DNA of 64,000 nucleotides from Caulobacter rhizosphaerae (GTDB lineage: Bacteria > Pseudomonadota > Alphaproteobacteria > Caulobacterales > Caulobacteraceae): contig NZ_CP048815.1 in NCBI RefSeq assembly GCF_010977555.1, positions 930,001-994,000 of the forward strand, in the 5' to 3' direction. Both the position numbers and the translations under genes were made by a program. Shown in pieces: positions 51,540-61,325 of the stretch. Under the pieces are notes generated by a model that saw nothing but the letters and a program-made list of their open reading frames with translations, made no database searches and was not told the origin of the DNA. How positions within the stretch are numbered: the first letter of the stretch is position 1; every line of letters starts with the position of its first letter.

Positions 51540-53633
51540 ATGACGAGAACCGCCGTGCGCCCCGAGGTCTCGATCACGACCCCGCAGACCAAGACCCTGG
51601 GCGCCCAGATGGACGCCTTCGAAACCTTCGTGCGCCACGCCCCGTTCGCGGCGGCCCTGGTCGACGCCGACTTCCGTCTGACCGCCGTCAGCGCCGACTG
51701 GGCCAGCCACGGCCTGTCGCCCGGCGTTTCGATCGGCGACGACTTCCGCCGCGCCCTGGTCAGCCCCGAGGACGTCGCCAGCCTGGAGCGCTGCGTGGCG
51801 TTCGGCGAGCCGTTCTCGCGCTACCGCTCCATCGCCCTCAACGACGCCGAGCCCCGGATCTGGCGCACCGAATTCGCCGCCACCCAATCGGGGCAAGGGG
51901 AGGGCGAGACCGGCCGCACCCTGGCGGTGATCGTCACCGCCCGCGACGTCAGCGGCTACGCCGAGACCGCCCTGAAGGCCGAACGCGACCAGCAGCGGCT
52001 GAGGATGGCGCTGGAGCTCGATGAGCTGATGGTCCGCGAATACGACCTGCGGACCGGCGAGATCTACTGCTCGGGCACCTCGCCCGAACTGGAGAAGTGG
52101 TGCCTGTTCAAGAACGACCCGCTGGAGATCGTCCATCCCGACGACTATGAGCGGATCGCCGAAATGGTCCGGTCCCGCAAGGACGGCGAGGCCCAGGTCT
52201 TCGAGTTCCGCCTCAACCGCGACGACGGGGTAGAAACCTGGGTGCGCTCGGTCGGGAAGAAGTTCCTGGGCGCGGACGGCAAGCCCGAGCGTCTGGTCAA
52301 TCTGTTCAAGGACATCACCGACCGCCGCCGCCAGACCGAGGCCGTCGAGAACCTGGCCTTCAAGGACAGCCTGACCGGCCTGCCCAACCGCGCCTATTTC
52401 AATCGCAAGTTCCAGGAGGCCGTCGACGCTTCGGAGATCATGGGCGAGCTGTTCGGCCTGATCATGATCGACGTCGACCACTTCAAGGACATCAACGACA
52501 CCCTGGGCCACGACGCCGGCGACGCGCTGCTGAAACGCCTGGCCGAGATGCTGCACGCGGCGTTCCGGTCCGGCGACACGGTGGCCCGGCTGGGCGGCGA
52601 CGAGTTCGCCGTGATCCTGCGCGGCCTGCATTCGGAGGCCGACATGATGCGGCCGGTCAACGCCCTGCAGGACCTGCTGCGCCGACCCATCGAGCACGCC
52701 GGCCGCAGCTTCTCGGTCAGCGCCAGCATCGGGGCGGCGCTGCACGGTGATCCCGACGCCGATCCCAGCCACATGATCAAGAACGCCGACATCGCCCTCT
52801 ACCGGGCCAAGGACGAGGGGCGCAACCGTAGCGTCGTCTTCGACCCCTCGATGCGCTCGGCCCTGGAGCGACGGATCGAGTTGCTGCGCGACGTGCGGGC
52901 GGCGATCACCGCCAAGGAGTTCGTGCTCTACTACCAGCCGGTGGTCGACCTGGCGTCCAACAGCGTCAGCGGCTTCGAGGCGCTGATGCGCTGGGACCAT
53001 CCCGAGCAGGGCGTGCTGACCCCCGACCGCTTCATGGCCGCCTTCGAGGACCAGGACCTGTCGCTGAAGCTGGGCGACCTGGCGTTCGAGACCGCCTTGA
53101 AACAGATGCGCCAGTGGCTGGACGACGGCGTCGAGTTCGGCCGCGTGGCGGTCAACATCTCGGCCGCCCAGTTCCGCAGCGGGCGCCTGGCCCAGGAGGT
53201 CCAGGAGCGTCTGGCCCGCTGGAACGTGCCCTGCGACCGGCTGACCATTGAGGTCACCGAGAACGTCTATATGGGCTGGGGCTCGGACATGGTCAGCGAC
53301 ACCGTCCGCCAGCTGCACCAGGCCGGGGTGATGATCGCCCTCGACGACTTCGGCACCGGCTACGCCAGCCTGGCCAACCTGCGCCAGTTCCCGATCGACC
53401 GGCTGAAGATCGACAAGTCCTTCGTCCAGAACGCCGAGGACGCCGCCATCGTCAAGGCGGTGATCACCCTGGGCAGCTCGATGGGCATGAAGGTGGTCGC
53501 CGAGGGCGTCGAGGACCAGGACCAGCTGGAGGCCCTGGCCGACTACGGCTGCGACCAGATCCAGGGCTACCATTTCAGCCGGCCGATGCCGGCGGCGATG
53601 GTGCCCGGCTATCTGCTGCGTTTTGGGGCATAG
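51540..53633 (+). CDS. PAS-GGDEF-EAL cyclic-di-GMP enzyme, 697 aa
   Basis: A cytoplasmic two-domain c-di-GMP protein. A first PAS domain covers about residues 20-130 (FVRHAPFAAALVDADFRLTA). A second PAS with PAC covers about 150-270 (EYDLRTGEIYCSGTSPELEK; NLFKDITDRRR). The cyclase domain has FGLIMIDVDHFKDINDTLGH and an intact LGGDEF near 352-356. The phosphodiesterase has GFEALMRWDHPEQG near 480, VTENVYMG, ALDDFGTGYASL and DKSFVQ, all catalytic residues present. Either activity, or both, is possible. ATG 51540 is used; the frame is open to 51306 but lacks domain character. A GC-rich hairpin at 53638-53662 may end transcription. Confidence 0.92.
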   Translation: MTRTAVRPEVSITTPQTKTLGAQMDAFETFVRHAPFAAALVDADFRLTAVSADWASHGLSPGVSIGDDFRRALVSPEDVASLERCVAFGEPFSRYRSIALNDAEPRIWRTEFAATQSGQGEGETGRTLAVIVTARDVSGYAETALKAERDQQRLRMALELDELMVREYDLRTGEIYCSGTSPELEKWCLFKNDPLEIVHPDDYERIAEMVRSRKDGEAQVFEFRLNRDDGVETWVRSVGKKFLGADGKPERLVNLFKDITDRRRQTEAVENLAFKDSLTGLPNRAYFNRKFQEAVDASEIMGELFGLIMIDVDHFKDINDTLGHDAGDALLKRLAEMLHAAFRSGDTVARLGGDEFAVILRGLHSEADMMRPVNALQDLLRRPIEHAGRSFSVSASIGAALHGDPDADPSHMIKNADIALYRAKDEGRNRSVVFDPSMRSALERRIELLRDVRAAITAKEFVLYYQPVVDLASNSVSGFEALMRWDHPEQGVLTPDRFMAAFEDQDLSLKLGDLAFETALKQMRQWLDDGVEFGRVAVNISAAQFRSGRLAQEVQERLARWNVPCDRLTIEVTENVYMGWGSDMVSDTVRQLHQAGVMIALDDFGTGYASLANLRQFPIDRLKIDKSFVQNAEDAAIVKAVITLGSSMGMKVVAEGVEDQDQLEALADYGCDQIQGYHFSRPMPAAMVPGYLLRFGA

Positions 53634-53705
53634 CGGTCCCGCGACCTTGCGTCGCGCGGGCGCTTCATCTTCTCTTCACCCGACCGACGCGAATTTGCCG
53701 GTGCG

Positions 53706-54305
53706 ATGAAGATAGACCAGATCTCGGCGACGGCCGGCGGCGGCCAGACGGCCTTTTCCTTTCCGGGCGGCGTCGCGGCGGCGACCGCGGCGGTCAACGA
53801 CGCCAGCGGCGCGACCCCGGTCGGTCGCCAGTTGGACGCCTATCACGCCCTGTCCGGCCGCTGGGCGGGCGCCGGCCACGGCGAGCGCGCCGCCCTGACC
53901 CACGCCCTGACCGAGTCGCCGTTCGCCAAGACGATCCAGACCGCGGTCAACACCTTCACCCGCGCCGCCTGGCCCGGCGCGGACGCCGCCCCGCCCGTTC
54001 CGCAGCAGCGGATGAAGGAGGCCTTTGACGGCCTGTCGAGCGACCACCAGCAGATCATCGCCTCGCTGCAGGTGGGCATGCCCGGCTCGCCGCCGCCGGC
54101 GTCCGTCGACGACTACCGGGCCCGCCTCCAGGCCGACCTCGACGCCATCCAGGCCCCGGCTACGCCGACCGACACCGTCACCCTGTCGCCCGAGGCCCAG
54201 GCCCGCCTGGCCGGCGCGGCGGCGGCGGAGCCGGCCGCCCCGGCGGTCGCGCCGACGCCGGAAATGGCCCCCGCGATCAACGCCTACACCAAGGCGGGGC
54301 GGTAG
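53706..54305 (+). CDS. Hypothetical Ala/Pro-rich protein, 199 aa
   Basis: No recognised domain. N-terminal low-complexity sequence (GGVAAATAAVNDASGATPVG) leads to a helical middle (ALTHALTESPFAKTIQTAVN; MKEAFDGLSSDHQQIIASLQ). A tail with DTVTLSPEAQARLAG and Ala/Pro repeats follows. The TVTLSPEAQ motif recurs in small Caulobacter proteins of unknown role. No signal peptide. ATG 53706 is the only sensible start. Confidence 0.65.
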   Translation: MKIDQISATAGGGQTAFSFPGGVAAATAAVNDASGATPVGRQLDAYHALSGRWAGAGHGERAALTHALTESPFAKTIQTAVNTFTRAAWPGADAAPPVPQQRMKEAFDGLSSDHQQIIASLQVGMPGSPPPASVDDYRARLQADLDAIQAPATPTDTVTLSPEAQARLAGAAAAEPAAPAVAPTPEMAPAINAYTKAGR

Positions 54306-54317
54306 GGCGTTCGCTCG

Positions 54318-55103
54318 CTACTTCGCCCGGGAAATCTTGCCGTTGTCGACGGTCCAGAGCGTGTCCTTGCCGGTCCCGACCACGATCGGCAGGTGATACA
54401 TCAGACCCAGGAAGACATGGGTCTCGACCGGCGTCGGCGAGACGACATGGGTGACGTAGAGCATCGGCGAGCTAGCGCCGGGCGGCAGGTCCGGCTTGGC
54501 GTTCATCGTCAGGCAACTGGCCGACAGAGCATCGACCCGGTTGACCGTCTGGCCGTCGGCGCTGACCGAGAAGCGATAATGGCCGCCCATCGGGATCACG
54601 TCGCGCGCCGGACTGGGGGCCAACAACCAGACCAGCCAGCCGTCGCCCTCGACATCCTTGATCACGACGCTGTTGTAGCCTTGGCGGCAGACGCCCGGCA
54701 GCTTCTTGATCGCGGCCTGGCGCGCCGCGAAGGCCGCGCGCTCTTCGGCGGTCAGCGACCGGTCGGACGGCTGGACCACCGCCCCCGCGCCCTTCGGGCC
54801 GACCACCACGTCGTAGCCGGCTTCCAGGCCTGAACCGGTGTCGCGCAGGAACCGCACCTTCTCGTCGTCGCCCTGGCCCTCGACGATCCAGCCCTTGACC
54901 CCCGCCCCGCTCAGATCCTGAACCTTGGCCATCACGGCGTCGGTAGCCAGCCAGGCGGCCCGGTCCTGACGATAGATCGCCCCGCCCAGGCGCTCCAGCG
55001 TCGGGATGTCGAAGACGCGGATCGGCGGCGGCTTGTCGGCGGCGATGGCGGAACCGGCCAGGGCCAGGGCAAGACCCATGGCCAGCGCGAAACGACGGAT
55101 CAT
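54318..55103 (-). CDS. Exported hypothetical protein, 261 aa
   Basis: A signal peptide is clear (MIRRFALAMGLALALAGSAI ending AADK). The mature part has an alpha/beta pattern with WIVEGQGDDEKVRFL, VVIKDVEGDGWLVWLLAPSP, GGHYRFSVSADGQTVNRVDA and VETHVFLGLMYHLPIVVGT. It is probably a periplasmic or outer-membrane-associated protein of a Caulobacterales family I cannot name. ATG 55103 is preferred over 55118 because the signal peptide starts there. It is convergent with the preceding gene, with a 12-base spacer. Confidence 0.72.
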   Translation of the reverse strand: MIRRFALAMGLALALAGSAIAADKPPPIRVFDIPTLERLGGAIYRQDRAAWLATDAVMAKVQDLSGAGVKGWIVEGQGDDEKVRFLRDTGSGLEAGYDVVVGPKGAGAVVQPSDRSLTAEERAAFAARQAAIKKLPGVCRQGYNSVVIKDVEGDGWLVWLLAPSPARDVIPMGGHYRFSVSADGQTVNRVDALSASCLTMNAKPDLPPGASSPMLYVTHVVSPTPVETHVFLGLMYHLPIVVGTGKDTLWTVDNGKISRAK

Positions 55104-55244
55104 GCGAGGCGCTCCCATTCACGCGCCCAAGCTAGAGCGTTCGCTCGAAAGTTCTACCCGAAATGCTCGTTGAGGTAGCGCCGCGCTCCAAAGCCGTCTC
55201 CCATCGCGGAAGGCGGTGGCGGCCGGAGGCCGGCGGAAGAGCGG

Positions 55245-55535
55245 TCACTCCGACCCCACCGCCTCATACAACTCCCGCGCTTCCGTCGCCGGGCCCCGCC
55301 GCTCGCCGAAGCCCAGCACGCGCACCGAGACGACGCGGCCGCCGATGGCGAACATCAGGGCGTCGCCGATGCGCAGGCCGCGCGAGGGCTTGTCGACGCG
55401 GCTCTCGACGCCGGTGCGGGTCAGGCGGATGCGGCCTTCCTCGACGAAGCGGCCGGCCAGGGAACGGGTCTTGAAGAACCGCGCGCGCCACAGCCAGACG
55501 TCAGCGCGGCAGTGGCCCGGATCCTCGTCGCTCAT
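55245..55535 (-). CDS. S4-domain RNA-binding protein (Hsp15-like), 96 aa
   Basis: The S4 RNA-binding motif spans DVWLWRARFFKTRSLAGRFV, EEGRIRLTRTG and GLRIGDALMFAIGGRVVSVR, as in Hsp15, which binds stalled 50S subunits. It starts at ATG 55535, overlapping the stop of the Suv3-like helicase by four bases, so the pair is co-translated. This helicase/S4 pairing is common in alphaproteobacteria. Confidence 0.88.
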   Translation of the reverse strand: MSDEDPGHCRADVWLWRARFFKTRSLAGRFVEEGRIRLTRTGVESRVDKPSRGLRIGDALMFAIGGRVVSVRVLGFGERRGPATEARELYEAVGSE

Positions 55536-58078
55536 GAGGCGGCCTTGGCGGCGGCGGCCGGTTTGCGGCGGCGCGGCTTTTTCCGCCTCGGCGGCGGCTC
55601 GGTCAGCCTGGCCAGGGCCGCGAACGGCGAATCCGGACGCGGCGTGACCCTGGGCTCGGGCCGCTGGGCGCCGCGCCGCTTCCACACGATCGGGTCGCCC
55701 TCCTTGGGCCGGATCGCGGGGGTGTAGTCCAGGGCCCGCAGCACGGCGGCGGCCTCGGCCGGGGTCCAGCCCAGGGTGTCGAGGGCCGCGTCGGTCAGCA
55801 CTACCCCGCCCGGCCGCTGGCCCTCGCGCAGCAGGGCGTCCAGCCGCTCCAGCATCTCGACCGGCGCCAGATGCCTGCCCACCAGCCGCAGGCCGTTGGC
55901 CGACAGGGCGCGGGCGTCCGGCGCGGGAGTGGGCGCGGCGGCCAGGCGCTCGCTCTGGCCGCGCCAGCCGCCCGGCGCCAGGGCGCGGGCGGTCGCCACG
56001 GCCTCGGGCCGCAGCACCGACGGCAGGAACAGGCTGAACGCCCCGATCCGCACGCCCAGGGCCTTGAGGTTGCGCCGCTCGGCCTGGCTCATCGCCTTCA
56101 GGTCCGGGTCGACCGCGCGCTTGTCCAGCACGCCGCCGGCCTCCAGCAGCCGGTGGGCCAGGCCGCGCGGCAGACCCTTCAGCTCGCCGCCGGACAGCGC
56201 CCGCTCCAGCTTGCGCAGGCCGGGCAGCTTGCGATCGACCTCGGCGGCCAGGAAGGCGTCCAGCCGCCGCTCGGCGCGTTCCCGGACGCTGGCCTCGCCC
56301 AGCTCGCCCAGCAGGCGGGCGCGAGGATGGAGCAGGTCGCCTCCGGCTCTCACCGCCCCGGCCGCCTCGCCGTTCCACAGCACCGTCCCGTCGGGCGTCA
56401 GGGCGAAGGCGCCGTCGGGCTCGGCCGCCAGCTTGCCCAGGCGACGGGCGATCTCGGGGGTGACCGCCCGCTGGGCGGTGTTGCGCAGCGCCTTCTCCTC
56501 CAGCGCGCTGGCGCCCTTTTCCTGGACGAAGGTGACGCCGGTCAGCCGGCCGACCACCTGGCCCTCGACCGTCACCGCCCCGTCGGCCCCGACGCCGGCC
56601 AGCATGGTCTCGCGGTCGCCCAGCTGGCGCATCAGCACGCTGGTGCGCCGGTCGATGAACCGGGCCATCAGCTTCTCGTGCAGGGTGTCGGAGAGCCGGT
56701 CCTCCAGCTGCCGCGTCGTGCCCTGCCAGTGGACGGGGTTGTGCAGCCAGTCGCCGCGGTTGGCGATGTAGCTGAGGGTGCGCACCCCGGACAGGCGGGC
56801 GGCCAGGCTGTCGATCTCGCCGTCGGTGCGGTCCAGCGCCTTGAACTGGCCGGCGATCCAGTCCTCGGGCAGGCGCTTGCGGCCCGTGGTCAGGTCGTCG
56901 AACAGGGTGCGGACCATGCGCTGGTGGTCGTCGTCGGTGGTCTTGCGGAAGTCCGGCGTCTGGCACACGTCCCACAGCCGGATCAGGGCCGAGCGGTCGG
57001 CCTTGCAGCGGGCGACCACGTCCTCCTGCTGGGCCAGCTTGCGCAGGGTGCGCTCGTCCAGCGCCTCTTCCGACAGCGACAGGCCCGCGCGATGCGGCGG
57101 CTCGGCCAGCGAGCGCAGCAGGCCCTGCAAGGATCCGAAGTCCAGCCGGGCATTGCGCCACTCCGCGCCCATCACCGGCTCGAACTGGTGGTCGACGACG
57201 CTCTCGACGAGGTCTTCGTCCATCTCCTCGCAGTCGCCCGTGACCCCGAACGTGCCGTCGCGGGTGTAGCGCCCGGCCCGGCCGGCGATCTGGCCCACCT
57301 CCTGCGGGTGCAGCCAGCGGGTGCGCCGGCCGTCGAACTTGCGCAGGCCCGCGAAGGCCACGTGGTCGACGTCCATGTTCAGGCCCATGCCGATGGCGTC
57401 GGTGGCTACCAGGAAGTCGACGTCTCCGGACTGGTAGAGCGCGACCTGGGCGTTGCGGGTGCGGGGGCTCAAGCTGCCCATGACCACCGCCGCCCCGCCC
57501 CTCTGCCGGCGGATCAACTCGGCGATGGCGTAGACGGCGTCGGTCGAGAAGGCGACCACCGCCGAGCGGCGCGGCAGGCGGGTCAGCTTCTTGGAGCCGG
57601 AATAGGTCAGGGTCGAAAAGCGTTCGCGGCTGACGATCTCGGCGTCGGGCAGCAGGCGGCGCACCAGCGGGGCCATGGTCCCGGCCCCCAGCAGCATGGT
57701 CTCGAACTTGCCCCGGGCGTGCAGCAGGCGGTGGGTGAAGATGTGGCCGCGCTCGGGATCGGCGCACAGCTGGATCTCGTCGATGGCCACGAACTCGACC
57801 TCGCGGCCCAGCGGCATGGCCTCGACCGTGCAGACGAAGTAGGCGGCGCGCGGCGGGACGATCTTCTCCTCGCCGGTGATCAGGGCCACAGACGCCTTGC
57901 CGCGCAGCTTGACGATCCGGTCGTAGATCTCCCGCGCCAGCAGCCGCAGCGGCAGACCGATCATGCCCGAGGCGTGGCCCAGCATCCGCTCGACGGCCAG
58001 ATGGGTCTTGCCGGTGTTGGTGGGGCCCAGCACCGCCGTCAGCTTGGAAGGGGCCAGGCCTGTCGAACGGTCGCTCAT
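55532..58078 (-). CDS. Suv3-like RNA helicase, 848 aa
   Basis: A DExH helicase related to mitochondrial SUV3, expected to act in RNA turnover. The motifs are VLGPTNTGKTHLAVERM (Walker A), FVAIDEIQLCADPERGH (DEIQ box), GAGTMAPLV (motif III-like), FLVATDAIGMGLNM, and EVGQIAGRAGRYTRDG (motif VI). A long C-terminal region follows with helical repeats and a Lys/Arg-rich tail (RRKKPRRRKPAAAAKAAS) that probably binds RNA. Full length for the bacterial family. ATG 58078 is the first start, with GGG upstream. The S4 gene overlaps its end. Confidence 0.9.
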   Translation of the reverse strand: MSDRSTGLAPSKLTAVLGPTNTGKTHLAVERMLGHASGMIGLPLRLLAREIYDRIVKLRGKASVALITGEEKIVPPRAAYFVCTVEAMPLGREVEFVAIDEIQLCADPERGHIFTHRLLHARGKFETMLLGAGTMAPLVRRLLPDAEIVSRERFSTLTYSGSKKLTRLPRRSAVVAFSTDAVYAIAELIRRQRGGAAVVMGSLSPRTRNAQVALYQSGDVDFLVATDAIGMGLNMDVDHVAFAGLRKFDGRRTRWLHPQEVGQIAGRAGRYTRDGTFGVTGDCEEMDEDLVESVVDHQFEPVMGAEWRNARLDFGSLQGLLRSLAEPPHRAGLSLSEEALDERTLRKLAQQEDVVARCKADRSALIRLWDVCQTPDFRKTTDDDHQRMVRTLFDDLTTGRKRLPEDWIAGQFKALDRTDGEIDSLAARLSGVRTLSYIANRGDWLHNPVHWQGTTRQLEDRLSDTLHEKLMARFIDRRTSVLMRQLGDRETMLAGVGADGAVTVEGQVVGRLTGVTFVQEKGASALEEKALRNTAQRAVTPEIARRLGKLAAEPDGAFALTPDGTVLWNGEAAGAVRAGGDLLHPRARLLGELGEASVRERAERRLDAFLAAEVDRKLPGLRKLERALSGGELKGLPRGLAHRLLEAGGVLDKRAVDPDLKAMSQAERRNLKALGVRIGAFSLFLPSVLRPEAVATARALAPGGWRGQSERLAAAPTPAPDARALSANGLRLVGRHLAPVEMLERLDALLREGQRPGGVVLTDAALDTLGWTPAEAAAVLRALDYTPAIRPKEGDPIVWKRRGAQRPEPRVTPRPDSPFAALARLTEPPPRRKKPRRRKPAAAAKAAS

Positions 58079-58246
58079 GACTCAAAGGTGGGATGGGAAT
58101 CGCGGCGGGGCAAGCGGGAGCGCGGCGAGAAGCGCGGCTTCCTTCCAGAGGCCTGGAACCGGAGTTTCAGTCCGCCGCCTGCGCTCCTCGGCTCGAGGCC
58201 GCCCGGACGCCTGGACGAAGACTCCGGCGCCGCTTGCCGTCGTCCC

Positions 58247-60811
58247 CTATAGCCTTGGGTCGATCGGCTCGCTCTCCATCGCCAGCACGGCGAAGACGCA
58301 CTCGTGGACCCGGCGCAGCGGCGCGCGTTCGACGAAGCGCTTAAGCGCCTCGTGACCGAGCGCGAACTCGCGGAGCGCCAGGTTGCGCTTGCCGCCCAGG
58401 CCTCGCACGCGCAGGCGTTCCAGGTGTTCGGGCGCGTCGTACTCCGGACCGTAGATGATCCGCAGGTACTCGCGGCCGCGCACCTTCAGCGCCGGCTGCA
58501 GCAGGCCCTTGGCGCCGCGCGCCACGAAGTCGCGCGGCTTGACGACCATGCCTTCGCCCCCGGCGCCGGTCAGGGCTTCCCACCAGGCGACGGCCTCGGC
58601 GCAGGCGGCGTCGTCGGCCAGCGGCACGACGCGCCAGCGGGTGGAGGCGACGACCAGATCGCCGGTCGCCGCCAGGCGCTCGGCCAGGCCCATGTGCCAG
58701 GCATGATCCTGGTCGAACCACACGCGCCCCTCGCTGGCCAGCAGATGGAACGGCGCGACCTTCAGGTCGTCGACCCCGGAAACCGGCCAGACATAGGGCG
58801 CCCAGGCCTTGGCGTAGAGGTCGGCGCGCCCGGCCCGGTCCGAGACCTTCGCCAGCAGTTCGGCGACCGGCGCGCCATGGGCCGCGGCGCGCGACAGCGC
58901 CTCGGCCGCCGCCGACAGGCCCGCGCGGGACGAGGCCGCGACAGGGGCGTACTGGGCGTCGATCAGGGCGCCGGCCTTGGCCGACCAGGGCATGATCTCG
59001 GCGTCCAGCAGCAGCCAGTCGGTGGAAAGCTCGTCCCACAGGCCGGCGGCCTCGACGGCGGCGCGCAGCCGGGCCAGCAGGGCTTCGGTCGTCGCGGTCG
59101 CGGCGAAGAAGCCGCGCCCCGTGCGGGTCCAGATCGCGCCGGTCTCGCCGTCCGCGGCGTCGAAGCGGGCCTTCGCCGCCTCCGCCGTTCGGCAGAGGGC
59201 GATCACGGCGCGCGAGCCCATGTGCTTTTCCTCGCAGACCACCTCGGCCACGCCGCGCTCGCGATAGTGGGCGAAGGCCTCCTCGGGACGTTCCAGCCAG
59301 CCGTCGCGCGCGCTGGTCTCGACCGGCGACATGGTCGGCGGCAGATAGGCCAGCCACTGCGGGGCCAGGGCGAAGCGGCTCATCACCTCGATCGCCGCCG
59401 AGGCGTTCTCCTCGGCGACCACCACGCGACCGCGCAAGGTCGTGTCGATCCAGCGTCGGCCGCTGACGTCCTCCATGTCCAGCAGGTCGTCGGCGGCGGC
59501 CTGGCTCGAGCGGTCGCCGCCGACGGGACGCAGCGGGCGCATGGGTTCGCACCAGACCTGGCGAGCGGGGACCTCGACCAGGGCCTTTTCGGGCCAGCGC
59601 AGGGCCGTCAGCTTGCCGCCGAACACGCAGCCGGTGTCGATGCAGAGCGTGTTGTTGACCCACTGGGCCTCGGGCATGGGCGTGTGACCGTAGACGACCG
59701 CCGTCTCGCCCCGATAGCCGGCCGCCCAGTCGGCCCGGACGGGCAGGCCGAACTCATCGATCTCGCCGGTGGTCTCGCCATAGAGCGCGAACTCGCGCAC
59801 CGCGCCCGAGCCGCGGCCGATCATCTCCGCCTTGAGGCCCGCATGGGCCACGGCCAGACGTCCGCCGTCCAGCCAGACGTGGCTGCGCAGGTCGTCCAGG
59901 AAGGCGGGCAGGGCGGCGCGGAAGCCGCGGTCGGTCCCGTCGTACTGATCGATGGTCTGCTGCAGGCCGTGGGCGATCGTCACCTTGCGGCCTTCCAGCC
60001 AGCGGCCGAACTTGCGCTCGTGGTTGCCCTGGACGCAGTAGGCGGTCCCGGCCGCGACCATGCTCATGACGATGCGCAGCACGTCGGGCGAGTTGGGCCC
60101 GCGATCCACCAGGTCGCCGACGAAGACGGCCTTGCGGCCCGCCGGCGGCGTGACGACGACCGAGCGCTCGCCGCTCGTCTCGCCCCACGCCACGCCATAG
60201 CCCAGCGCCGCCAGCAGGTCCTGCAGCTCGTCGGCGCAGCCGTGGATGTCGCCGATGATGTCGAACGGCCCCTGGTCGTGGCGCTTATCGGTCCACAACG
60301 GCTTGCGCTCGACGACGGCGGCGTCGATCTCGGCCTCGCTGGCCAGCTTCCACACCTGGCGGAAGCCCTCGCGCTGCAGGCCGCCCAGGCCGCGTCGGAT
60401 TTCCGAGCTCATGCGCTGGACGACGCCGATGCCGAAGTCGCGATCGGCGCGGGCCTTGTTGCGCGAGAAGCAGGTGTCGACGCCGGGATCCAGGACGATC
60501 GCGACGGGCAGGGCGTGCCAGCGCCGGGCCAGCTCGATCCAGCCCTTGCGGTCGGCGGGACGCACGTTGGTGGCGTCGATCACCGTCAGCCGGCGGTGCT
60601 TCAGGCGCTTGTCGGCTATGGCCTTGACCAGCTCGAAGGCGTCGCCGCTGATCGACTGGTCGGTCTCGTCGTCGACGACCAGCGCGCGGCAATGGTCCGA
60701 CGAGATCACCTCGGTCGGGGCGAAATGCCTGGCGGCGAAGGTCGATTTGCCGGAGCCCGAGGCGCCGATCAGCACGACGAGGGCGAAGTCGGGAATGTCG
60801 AGGGTGGTCAT
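58247..60811 (-). CDS. pnkp: Polynucleotide kinase-phosphatase-ligase Pnkp, 854 aa
   Basis: The end-healing and sealing enzyme of bacterial RNA repair. The N-terminal 5' kinase has LIGASGSGKSTFA (P-loop, residues 15-27). The middle metallophosphatase has FDIIGDIHGCADEL, FVGDLVDRGPNSPD, CVQGNHERKFGRW and VYGHTPMP. The C-terminal nucleotidyltransferase/ligase has VVCEEKHMGSRAVIA with the adenylated Lys529, ending EGMVVKP and LALREFALGHEAL. It heals 2',3'-cyclic phosphate and 5'-OH ends and, activated by Hen1, seals them. It is last in the operon, 7 bases behind the 168-residue gene. All active-site residues looked for are present. Confidence 0.93.
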   Translation of the reverse strand: MTTLDIPDFALVVLIGASGSGKSTFAARHFAPTEVISSDHCRALVVDDETDQSISGDAFELVKAIADKRLKHRRLTVIDATNVRPADRKGWIELARRWHALPVAIVLDPGVDTCFSRNKARADRDFGIGVVQRMSSEIRRGLGGLQREGFRQVWKLASEAEIDAAVVERKPLWTDKRHDQGPFDIIGDIHGCADELQDLLAALGYGVAWGETSGERSVVVTPPAGRKAVFVGDLVDRGPNSPDVLRIVMSMVAAGTAYCVQGNHERKFGRWLEGRKVTIAHGLQQTIDQYDGTDRGFRAALPAFLDDLRSHVWLDGGRLAVAHAGLKAEMIGRGSGAVREFALYGETTGEIDEFGLPVRADWAAGYRGETAVVYGHTPMPEAQWVNNTLCIDTGCVFGGKLTALRWPEKALVEVPARQVWCEPMRPLRPVGGDRSSQAAADDLLDMEDVSGRRWIDTTLRGRVVVAEENASAAIEVMSRFALAPQWLAYLPPTMSPVETSARDGWLERPEEAFAHYRERGVAEVVCEEKHMGSRAVIALCRTAEAAKARFDAADGETGAIWTRTGRGFFAATATTEALLARLRAAVEAAGLWDELSTDWLLLDAEIMPWSAKAGALIDAQYAPVAASSRAGLSAAAEALSRAAAHGAPVAELLAKVSDRAGRADLYAKAWAPYVWPVSGVDDLKVAPFHLLASEGRVWFDQDHAWHMGLAERLAATGDLVVASTRWRVVPLADDAACAEAVAWWEALTGAGGEGMVVKPRDFVARGAKGLLQPALKVRGREYLRIIYGPEYDAPEHLERLRVRGLGGKRNLALREFALGHEALKRFVERAPLRRVHECVFAVLAMESEPIDPRL

Positions 60812-60818
60812 GATGTCG

Positions 60819-61325
60819 TCAAAGCTCGTCGACCAGGCGGCGGAGCGTATCGCGTAGAGGGGAGGAGGCTTGGCGGACCTCGAAGCTCTCGGCGATGAAC
60901 TCTAGAACGCTGTCGTGGAAGGTGAAGATGAAGTGGCGCAGCGCGGCGTATTGCGACGCGTGGTGATAGGGATGGACCCGATTGGCGCGCTCGAGGTCGG
61001 CGATCCAGGCCGAGTTCGTGACCTCGAACGCGGAGAATGGCTCCAGGCCCAGCTTGGCCAGACGGTGCCCCGAGATGGCCTCCTCGTTGGGCGGGCCGAA
61101 GAGATGCGCCCGGCAGAAGGGGACCTTGAGCACCGCCAGGGGCTCGTTCTCGGAGTCCTGTTCCACGACGCGGATCGTCGATCCGTCCCAGTCCGGCTCG
61201 TAAGTCTGCAGCAGGTAGCAGACGAACAACGTCTGTTCGTCCGCCACCAGGCTGGGCAGAGGCGCGCCGACCGAAGATTGCGGCACGTCGAGGCGGACCA
61301 GCGCCTCCTTGGACTTGCCGAACAT
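60819..61325 (-). CDS. Unknown protein in the RNA-repair operon, 168 aa
   Basis: I do not recognise this protein. It begins MFGKSKEALVRLDVPQSSVG and contains LVADEQTLFVCYLLQTYEPD, AVLKVPFCRAHLFGPPNEEA, GLEPFSAFEVTNSAWIADLE and HFIFTFHDSVLEFIAESFEV. The last two segments look like a strand followed by an amphipathic helix. The start codon shares one base with the Hen1 stop (TGATG), and the Pnkp gene follows after 7 bases, so it is tightly coupled to RNA repair and may assist substrate choice. Related proteins often sit alone elsewhere as unknown-function genes. Confidence 0.72.
   Translation of the reverse strand: MFGKSKEALVRLDVPQSSVGAPLPSLVADEQTLFVCYLLQTYEPDWDGSTIRVVEQDSENEPLAVLKVPFCRAHLFGPPNEEAISGHRLAKLGLEPFSAFEVTNSAWIADLERANRVHPYHHASQYAALRHFIFTFHDSVLEFIAESFEVRQASSPLRDTLRRLVDEL

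Noticed and set aside
55871-58252. 793-residue plus-strand ORF
   Set aside because: Antisense to the Suv3-like helicase; typical long shadow frame of GC-rich DNA.
58304-60898. 864-residue plus-strand ORF
   Set aside because: Antisense shadow of Pnkp, which has all catalytic motifs on the minus strand.
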